Of a DNA stretch of 64,000 nucleotides, positions 58,208 through 64,000 are shown piece after piece. Numbering within the stretch: the stretch's first letter is position 1; each line of letters opens with the position of its first letter. The stretch comes from Cryomorphaceae bacterium (lineage in GTDB: Bacteria > Bacteroidota > Bacteroidia > Flavobacteriales > ECT2AJA-044), in contig CP059070.1 in NCBI GenBank assembly GCA_017798125.1, positions 558,001-622,000 of the forward strand, read 5' to 3'. The translations under genes were made by a program, and so were the position numbers. The notes beneath the pieces were generated by a model. It did not search any database. It was not told the origin of the DNA and worked only from the letters and a program-made list of their open reading frames with translations.

Positions 58208-60616
58208 ATGTGGACGTTCATCGCTCGCATCATTCTGCGTAACAGAATTACCCTACTTGTCGCCATTGGGCTGATTACAGCCTTTATGGGATACCAAGCG
58301 CAATTTGTCCAAATGGACTACGAATACGCGCGCCTATTGCCCAAGGACGACACCACCAACGTGGGCTATGAGAACTTCAAGGATATATTCGGCGACGAGG
58401 GAAACATCATCGTCGTGGGTATCCAAGACCCCAACCTTCGGGAATATCAAAACTTCAAGCAGTGGAATGACCTCGCCGATACTTTGGCCGAACAGCCCGG
58501 TGTCACCGGTACGCTCATTCTAGCAGATGCCCTCATCATTGAACGGAACGACAGCCTTCAGGCCTTTGACGTTCACCCAGTGATGCCCGAATTCCCCAAG
58601 GATCAAGCAGAACTCGATTCCCTGCGCGAAGTGCTCTTGAACCTGCCCTTTTACCGAGGCATTCTCTACAACCCTGAGACCGGCGCTACGCTGATGGCCA
58701 TCTCTCTGGAGAAGGACATCCTCAACGACAAAGCACGGGTTCGGGTGGTGAACAACCTCCGGAGAATTATTGCAGACTTCACCGAACAAACTGGCCTGGA
58801 AACCCACACCTCCGGCTTCCCTTATATCCGAACGGTCAACGCCGAAAAAGTCCAGGATGAAATCTTGATGTTTGTCTTGATGGCCCTCTTGGTCACGGCA
58901 CTCATCCTCTACCTCTTTTTCCGATCCTTCCGAGCTATGCTCTTCAGCATGGTCGTTGTGGTGGTTGCCGTGGTCTGGTCCATGGGATTTATCGTCCTGT
59001 TCGGCTTCAAGGTATCGCTACTTACGGCGCTTATTCCGCCGCTCATTATTGTGATCGGGGTGCCTAACTGCATCTTCCTGTTGAACAAGTACCATCAGGA
59101 GTACGTGAAGCACGGCAATCAGGTAAAAGCGCTGAGTCGGGTGATTCACAAGATTGGGAACGCCACTTTGATGACCAATGCGACTACCGCTTCCGGTTTC
59201 GCGACCTTCATTCTTACGAGCAGCAGAGTGCTCGTTGAATTCGGTATTCTGGCATCGGTCAACATCATGGCTGTTTTTGTCCTTTCCCTCCTATTGATTC
59301 CCATTATCTTCAGTTTTGCGAAACCACCAAAAACGCGCCATGTCCAGCATTTAGAGCGCCAGTGGATTAACAAAGTTGTGGACTGGATGCTGATCCGGGT
59401 TCAATACAAGCGCACCAGTATTTACGTCACCACGGCGATTTTGATCACCGCGGGAATCTTCGGAATGCTGCGCATGCGCAAGACTGGAAACTTGGCTGAA
59501 GACCTGCCTCAAGACGCCAAGCTCTACCAGGACTTGGTCTTTTTTGAGGAGAACTTCAATGGAGTCCTTCCCTTCGAGATCATGATCGACACCAAGCGCC
59601 CCAATGGCGTGACTTCGCTCACCACCATGAAGCGTATGGATGCCTTGCAGGGAGTTATGTCCGAGAAGTCCGAGCTCAGCCGTTCTCTTTCCATTGTTGA
59701 CTTGGCTAAGTTCTCCAAACAAGCCTTCTACGGAGGAGATACGAACTTCTACACCCTGCCCAACTCGCAGGACAAAAACTTCATTTTCTCGTACGTCAAT
59801 CGCTCCAACACCGAAGCCAGTTCCGTCAAGATGCTGGTGGACTCGACCGGACGCTACGCGCGTATTTCCGCCAATATCGCGGATATCGGGACTCGCGAGA
59901 TGGATTCACTCAAGCGAAACCTGCGACCTCAAATCGACAGCCTTTTCAACCCGGACCGATACGATGTGACCATGACGGGAACTTCGGTGGTCTTCATCAT
60001 GGGAACCAACTACCTCGTGAAGAACCTAGTGGTTTCCCTGGCGCTGGCTATTTTCTTGATCGCCTTATTTATGGCCTGGATGTTCCGCTCGGCCCGTATG
60101 GTGATTGTGTCTCTGATCCCGAACTTGATCCCTCTACTCTTGACAGCGGCCATGATGGGCTACTTCAACATTCCCATCAAGCCTTCCACGATCTTGGTCT
60201 TCTCCATTGCCTTTGGTATTTCGGTAGACGACACCATCCATTTCTTGGCCAAATACCGACAAGAACTCAAGGTGCGCCAATGGGACATCAAGGAAAGTGT
60301 ATTACAAGCCCTTCGCGAGACAGGCGTGAGTATGACCTACACCTCCATCGTGTTGTTCTTTGGTTTCAGCATTTTCATGGCATCCCAGTTCGGCGGAACC
60401 AAGGCCTTAGGTATGCTCGTGTCGCTCACTCTCTTGATTGCCATGCTGGCCAACTTGCTGTTGCTGCCCAGTCTGCTCTTGACCTTGCAGAAGAGAATCA
60501 CGACCAGAACCTTCCAAGAGCCATTAATTGATATCTTAGATGAGGAAGAGGACATCGATCTCGATGAACTCGTCGTTCGCAAGGAAGAAGAATCCGAAAA
60601 CAACACGACCTCATGA
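58208..60616 (+). CDS. MMPL/RND-superfamily transporter
   Basis: An 802-aa product with two symmetric halves. Each half has one N-terminal helix, a periplasmic domain and five more helices, giving about 12 in all. The second half contains [17 protein letters not shown], typical of MMPL/HpnN-type RND transporters, and the first half ends [24 protein letters not shown]. Members export lipids or hopanoids. Its ATG is 42 bases after the previous stop; its own stop overlaps rmlA (ATGA). Confidence 0.9.
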   Translation: MWTFIARIILRNRITLLVAIGLITAFMGYQAQFVQMDYEYARLLPKDDTTNVGYENFKDIFGDEGNIIVVGIQDPNLREYQNFKQWNDLADTLAEQPGVTGTLILADALIIERNDSLQAFDVHPVMPEFPKDQAELDSLREVLLNLPFYRGILYNPETGATLMAISLEKDILNDKARVRVVNNLRRIIADFTEQTGLETHTSGFPYIRTVNAEKVQDEILMFVLMALLVTALILYLFFRSFRAMLFSMVVVVVAVVWSMGFIVLFGFKVSLLTALIPPLIIVIGVPNCIFLLNKYHQEYVKHGNQVKALSRVIHKIGNATLMTNATTASGFATFILTSSRVLVEFGILASVNIMAVFVLSLLLIPIIFSFAKPPKTRHVQHLERQWINKVVDWMLIRVQYKRTSIYVTTAILITAGIFGMLRMRKTGNLAEDLPQDAKLYQDLVFFEENFNGVLPFEIMIDTKRPNGVTSLTTMKRMDALQGVMSEKSELSRSLSIVDLAKFSKQAFYGGDTNFYTLPNSQDKNFIFSYVNRSNTEASSVKMLVDSTGRYARISANIADIGTREMDSLKRNLRPQIDSLFNPDRYDVTMTGTSVVFIMGTNYLVKNLVVSLALAIFLIALFMAWMFRSARMVIVSLIPNLIPLLLTAAMMGYFNIPIKPSTILVFSIAFGISVDDTIHFLAKYRQELKVRQWDIKESVLQALRETGVSMTYTSIVLFFGFSIFMASQFGGTKALGMLVSLTLLIAMLANLLLLPSLLLTLQKRITTRTFQEPLIDILDEEEDIDLDELVVRKEEESENNTTS

Positions 60617-61482
60617 AAGGAATTGTACTCGCCGGAGGCGCCGGCACCCGACTCCATCCCTTGACCCTTGCTGTGAGCAAGCAGTTGATGCCCATTTTTG
60701 ACAAGCCGATGATTTACTATCCGCTGTCGACCTTGATGATGGCCGGGATCAAAGACATTCTTATCATTTCCACCCCGCAGGATCTACCCCGATTTGAACA
60801 CCTACTGGGCGATGGATCACGCATTGGATGCAACTTCAGCTACCAAGTCCAAGAAGTCCCCAATGGACTGGCTCAGGCCTTTGTACTCGGCGAAGAATTC
60901 ATCGGAGATGATTCAGCGGCCCTTGTATTGGGAGACAACATCTTCTACGGAGCGCGCATGGGTAAATTACTGGTGGAACACCACGATCCCGATGGAGGGG
61001 TGGTCTTTGCCTACCATGTTTCAGATCCCGAGCGCTACGGTGTGGTGGAATTCGACGACCAACAAAATGTCATTTCCATCGAAGAAAAGCCCGTTCAGCC
61101 CAAGAGTAACTTCGCGGTGCCTGGACTGTACTTCTACGACAACGACGTAGTGGAAATCGCCAAGAACCTCGAGCCATCGGCCCGTGGGGAATACGAAATC
61201 ACCGACATCAACAAGATTTACCTAGAGCGCGGAAAACTTCAGGTGGGTATTCTCGACCGCGGAACAGCATGGCTCGATACGGGAACCTTCCCGAGCTTGA
61301 TGCAAGCCGGCCAGTTCGTTCAAGTGATCGAAGAACGCCAAGGCCTCAAAGTCGGCTGTATCGAAGAAATTGCTTGGCGCAATGGCTTCATTGACGACGC
61401 CCAGCTCAAAGAGATCGCACAGCCCTTGATGAAAAGCGGCTACGGACAGTACCTCATTCAGTTGTTAAACCGCGATTTCTGA
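60613..61482 (+). CDS. rmlA: Glucose-1-phosphate thymidylyltransferase
   Basis: The 289-aa product has the nucleotide-binding [16 protein letters not shown] (3-18), [33 protein letters not shown], the EEKP segment and [13 protein letters not shown]. It makes dTDP-glucose for dTDP-rhamnose and related sugars. It stands without rmlBCD in this window. It overlaps the transporter by four bases and the polyprenyl synthase by one (TGATG). Confidence 0.95.
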   Translation: MKGIVLAGGAGTRLHPLTLAVSKQLMPIFDKPMIYYPLSTLMMAGIKDILIISTPQDLPRFEHLLGDGSRIGCNFSYQVQEVPNGLAQAFVLGEEFIGDDSAALVLGDNIFYGARMGKLLVEHHDPDGGVVFAYHVSDPERYGVVEFDDQQNVISIEEKPVQPKSNFAVPGLYFYDNDVVEIAKNLEPSARGEYEITDINKIYLERGKLQVGILDRGTAWLDTGTFPSLMQAGQFVQVIEERQGLKVGCIEEIAWRNGFIDDAQLKEIAQPLMKSGYGQYLIQLLNRDF

Positions 61483-62456
61483 TGCACGAACGCGTCGTTG
61501 CCCTCCAGTCCTACTTTGCTGAAAACCTTCAAAAAAACGCCGTGACGGGCGACCCTCGTGAGCTGTACGAGCCCATGAGCTACATCCTGTCCTTAGGCGG
61601 CAAACGCCTTCGCCCGGTGATGGTCTTGCTCGGAAGCGAACTCTTTGAAGGCTCGGCTGACGAGGCCCTTCCCGCCGCATTGGCCGTAGAATGGTTCCAC
61701 AACTTCAGTCTCTTGCACGACGACATCATGGACGAGGCGCCTTTGCGGCGCGGCCAGGCCACAGTTCACGAAAAGTGGAACGCCAATATTGCCATCTTGA
61801 GCGGCGATGCCATGCTCGTGAAGTGTTATGATTTTCTTTTGGGCCTACGGCCCGATGTCCAAGCGAGCGTCATGGCCCTTTTCAACCGCACGGCTATCGA
61901 AGTCTGCGAAGGACAGCAGCTGGACATGAATTTTGAATCGCGGACCGATGTCACGGTGGACGAGTACCTCCACATGATCGAATACAAGACCTCGGTATTG
62001 CTCGCGGCCGCTTTAGAAATGGGAGCACTGATTGCGGGTGCTTCCGCGGAGGATGCTGAGCACCTCTACCAATTTGGTCGCAACATCGGCATTGCCTTTC
62101 AACTTCAAGACGACTTTTTGGACGTCTATGGCGATCAGGCAAAAGTGGGCAAGCAAGTGGCCGGAGACATCCTCTGCGACAAAAAAACCTACCTCTGGCT
62201 CACGGCTGAAGCCCAAGCCAGCGAGGAGCAACGCGCTCTATTGCACTCCTACATTGGGGTGAATGATCGGGATGAGGAAAAAATCTCAGCCGTTCGGGGC
62301 CTTTACGACACCCTGGAGATTCCTGCTCAAGTTCGTGCGAAAATGGATGAGTTTTACGAACTTGGTATGAAACACCTCGAGGAGGTCCGTGTACCATCGA
62401 GCCGTAAGGCTCCGCTTATTGGGCTCGCGGAAAGCCTCATGCAACGCGAACACTAA
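61482..62456 (+). CDS. Polyprenyl (geranylgeranyl/farnesyl-type) diphosphate synthase
   Basis: The 324-aa product has the first Asp-rich motif LLHDDIMDEAPLRRG (about 84-98) and the second QLQDDFLDVYGD (about 207-218), plus GGKRLRP near the start. These residues bind the diphosphate and magnesium. The chain length cannot be told by eye. Two dispersed hairpin repeats lie inside it (61841 and 62395). Confidence 0.93.
   Translation: MHERVVALQSYFAENLQKNAVTGDPRELYEPMSYILSLGGKRLRPVMVLLGSELFEGSADEALPAALAVEWFHNFSLLHDDIMDEAPLRRGQATVHEKWNANIAILSGDAMLVKCYDFLLGLRPDVQASVMALFNRTAIEVCEGQQLDMNFESRTDVTVDEYLHMIEYKTSVLLAAALEMGALIAGASAEDAEHLYQFGRNIGIAFQLQDDFLDVYGDQAKVGKQVAGDILCDKKTYLWLTAEAQASEEQRALLHSYIGVNDRDEEKISAVRGLYDTLEIPAQVRAKMDEFYELGMKHLEEVRVPSSRKAPLIGLAESLMQREH
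61841..61857 (-). repeat. Dispersed hairpin repeat inside the polyprenyl synthase gene
   Basis: The minus strand reads CATC-GGGCC-GTA-GGCCC (variable pair G/C). It encodes Leu-Arg-Pro-Asp, as at 35071. Confidence 0.7.
62395..62412 (+). repeat. Dispersed hairpin repeat inside the polyprenyl synthase gene, second copy
   Basis: CATC-GAGCC-GTAA-GGCTC. The loop has an extra A, as in the copy at 688-705. Confidence 0.65.
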
Positions 62457-62848
62457 TGTCACTTCCACTTGAGTACGAAAAGTACCGCCGGCAGATCTCC
62501 TTTCTGCGCCGGACGGTAGAACAGATTCAGAAGGATTTCCAGATTTTCGACTTCGATATTCGGTTTAGCGGAGACAGCGAAGCCGCATACGATGAGCTAT
62601 TTGCGCAAATCCGGCCCATCGTTGACGATCTCCTAAACAATGATCCAGAGCGTTTTATGAGTCTGCTGTACCGCATCGACCTCGATGAAAAGGAAATGCG
62701 GAGAGCGGCCAGCGAACACGCTGATTTCCTAGAATTCATCTGCCACAAGATCCTGGAGCGCGAGCTTCAAAAGGTTGTTTTACGGGAGCATTTCAAAAAT
62801 GCTCAAAACAGTGAGGGCTCCTTTGATAGCCGAATATCTGATGGCTGA
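62456..62848 (+). CDS. Small cytoplasmic protein of unknown function
   Basis: A 130-aa product, mostly helical and charged (MSLPLEYEKYRRQISFLRRTVEQIQKDFQIFDF, then LLNNDPERFMSLLYRIDLDEKEMRRA). Its ATG overlaps the stop of the prenyl synthase gene (TAATG), so it is co-translated with it. I do not recognise a family. Similar small proteins follow prenyl synthase genes in some Bacteroidota, but I cannot name a role. Confidence 0.68.
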   Translation: MSLPLEYEKYRRQISFLRRTVEQIQKDFQIFDFDIRFSGDSEAAYDELFAQIRPIVDDLLNNDPERFMSLLYRIDLDEKEMRRAASEHADFLEFICHKILERELQKVVLREHFKNAQNSEGSFDSRISDG

Positions 62849-62913
62849 AGCACGGCGAACCTTGGTCCCTGATATTTGTTCTTTTCGGAAACGAGCTCAT
62901 TCTGTAGATTTCG

Positions 62914-62921
62914 TACTTTTG
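62914..62921 (+). promoter_or_regulatory. -7 box of the sucA promoter
   Basis: TACTTTTG matches TAnnTTTG exactly, 26 bases before the ATG at 62948. No clear -33 TTG was seen. Confidence 0.55.
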
Positions 62922-62947
62922 AACACTCAATCCGACAGGTAGGACAC

Positions 62948-64000
62948 ATGGACCGATATTCCTTTTTAGGAGCTGCCCACACCCAATTCATCGATCATCT
63001 TTACGAGCAATATTTGGAATCGCCGGACTCGGTAGAGCCCAGTTGGCGTGCCTTTTTCCAGGGCTACGATTTTGCTCAAGAAAGCTATAACGGTTCCGCA
63101 GGCGATTACGCAGCGGATCAAGTTACTTCTGGCGTCGCCGCACAGCACGTCGAAAGGGAATTTCGCGTACTCAAGCTGATTGAAGGCTATCGTACACGCG
63201 GGCACTTGTTCACCAAGACCAACCCCGTTCGTGAACGACGCAAGTACGTCCCTACTCTTGAGCTGAAGAACTTCGACCTTTCGGATTCAGATCTTGACAG
63301 CGTTTTTCAAGCAGGAAGTGAAATTGGGCTGGGAGCCACGACCTTGAAGGATATTGTAAACCACCTAGAGCAGGTCTACTGCCAATCCATCGGGGTGGAG
63401 TACATGTACATCCGCGACCCTGAAGAACGTCGCTGGATACAGAACTGGCTTCAAAAAGACTACAACACGCCAAAATTTTCCAAGAAGCAGAAGATGGAGA
63501 TCCTCACCAAGCTGACCGAAGCGGTAGCTTTTGAAGGTTTCTTGCACCGGAAATTTGTCGGTCAGAAGCGCTTTAGCTTGGAAGGAGCAGAAGCATTGAT
63601 TCCCGCCCTAGACGCCGCCATTGAGCGCGGTGCGCACCTTGGAGTGGAGGAATTTGTGGTCGGGATGGCCCACCGTGGCCGTCTAAATGTATTGGCCAAT
63701 GTGTTTGGCAAGACCTACACCCAAATTTTTAGTGAATTTGAGAGCAAGGATTTCGAAGATGAGCTCTTTGACGGTGACGTAAAATACCACTTAGGCTATA
63801 CCTCGAATCATCAAACTGAAATGGGTAAAGAGGTGCTCTTGAATTTGAGCCCGAACCCCTCGCACTTGGAAGCGGTTGACCCGGTCGTTGAAGGTATGGC
63901 GCGTGCCAAGATCAACAATGACTGGAACGAAGACACGCAAAAAGTAGCACCCATCCTCATTCATGGGGATGCGGCCATCGCCGGTCAAGGCGTGGTCTAT
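62948..64000 (+). CDS. sucA: 2-oxoglutarate dehydrogenase E1 component (3' end outside window)
   Basis: 351 codons are inside the window. The N-terminus (SFLGAAHTQFIDHLYEQYLESPDSVEPSWRAFFQGYD) is the signature of E1 subunits that dock to E2. It continues through the KRFSLEGAEALIPALDAAIERG and VVGMAHRGRLNVLANVFGK motifs before the thiamine-diphosphate domain. The enzyme decarboxylates 2-oxoglutarate in the TCA cycle. Confidence 0.95.
   Translation, partial: MDRYSFLGAAHTQFIDHLYEQYLESPDSVEPSWRAFFQGYDFAQESYNGSAGDYAADQVTSGVAAQHVEREFRVLKLIEGYRTRGHLFTKTNPVRERRKYVPTLELKNFDLSDSDLDSVFQAGSEIGLGATTLKDIVNHLEQVYCQSIGVEYMYIRDPEERRWIQNWLQKDYNTPKFSKKQKMEILTKLTEAVAFEGFLHRKFVGQKRFSLEGAEALIPALDAAIERGAHLGVEEFVVGMAHRGRLNVLANVFGKTYTQIFSEFESKDFEDELFDGDVKYHLGYTSNHQTEMGKEVLLNLSPNPSHLEAVDPVVEGMARAKINNDWNEDTQKVAPILIHGDAAIAGQGVVY

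Noticed and set aside
1-64000. CRISPR array, integrase, transposase or prophage
   Set aside because: No spaced direct repeats, no recombinase motifs and no phage structural genes were found in any region.

Overview
The window comes from a Bacteroidota genome, most likely a marine, flavobacterial-type organism. The signs are SusC/SusD proteins, type IX secretion (T9SS) C-terminal sorting domains, SprB/gliding-type C-termini, methylmalonyl-CoA epimerase, Bacteroidota -7 promoter boxes (TAnnTTTG) in front of many genes, and no obvious Shine-Dalgarno sequences. Base composition is even, about half G+C. I see no integrase, transposase, phage module or CRISPR array. The species call is inference.

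Layout, left to right. 1-2.2 kb: a lipoprotein-release-type ABC permease (partial), rbfA, a small exported protein and a GreA-like protein. 2.2-5.5 kb: a heme-uptake-like pair, a HmuY-like T9SS protein and its TonB receptor. 5.7-8.5 kb: a tightly overlapping three-gene cassette (arylsulfotransferase-like protein, 47-aa membrane protein, membrane-anchored sulfotransferase). 8.6-9.0 kb: three tRNAs. 9.0-12.3 kb: an outer-membrane barrel, a polysaccharide flippase overlapping a second sulfotransferase, and a HAD hydrolase. 12.4-14.1 kb: tRNA-Met and an SprB-like T9SS protein. 14.2-23.2 kb: a laminarin-type polysaccharide utilisation locus with two GH16 enzymes, SusC, SusD and a PKD lipoprotein. 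23.2-27.3 kb: lipoproteins, methylmalonyl-CoA epimerase, an MsbA-like exporter, a DUF4136 lipoprotein and an outer-membrane barrel.

27.4-35.9 kb is one long operon: HlyD/MacA-type adaptor, TolC, MacB-type ATPase, two FtsX-type permeases, then a sigma-54 activator and its histidine kinase. A well-matched sigma-54 promoter lies just upstream of the first gene, so the operon probably activates itself. 35.9-39.6 kb: a saccharopine-dehydrogenase-like protein, an NTF2-like secreted protein and an arsenic operon (ArsR, LMW-phosphatase-type reductase, ACR3). 39.6-44.6 kb: a TonB receptor operon ending in a LytS/LytTR two-component pair, with two LytTR-like direct repeats upstream, and a convergent 56-aa HTH-like gene behind a 38-bp palindrome. 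44.8-51.5 kb: an S9 peptidase, a degenerate M20 protein, an AsmA-like protein and kbl. 51.7-55.7 kb: rplM-rpsI-rpsB-tsf-pyrH-frr. 55.8-64 kb: a DUF5686 protein, an MMPL/RND transporter, rmlA, a polyprenyl synthase, a small unknown protein and the start of sucA.

The most unusual signal is a dispersed short hairpin repeat, ATC-GNGCC-GTA-GGCN'C. About 15 copies lie inside genes and between them. The variable stem bases change in pairs, so the palindrome is kept while its sequence varies. I do not recognise this as a described element.
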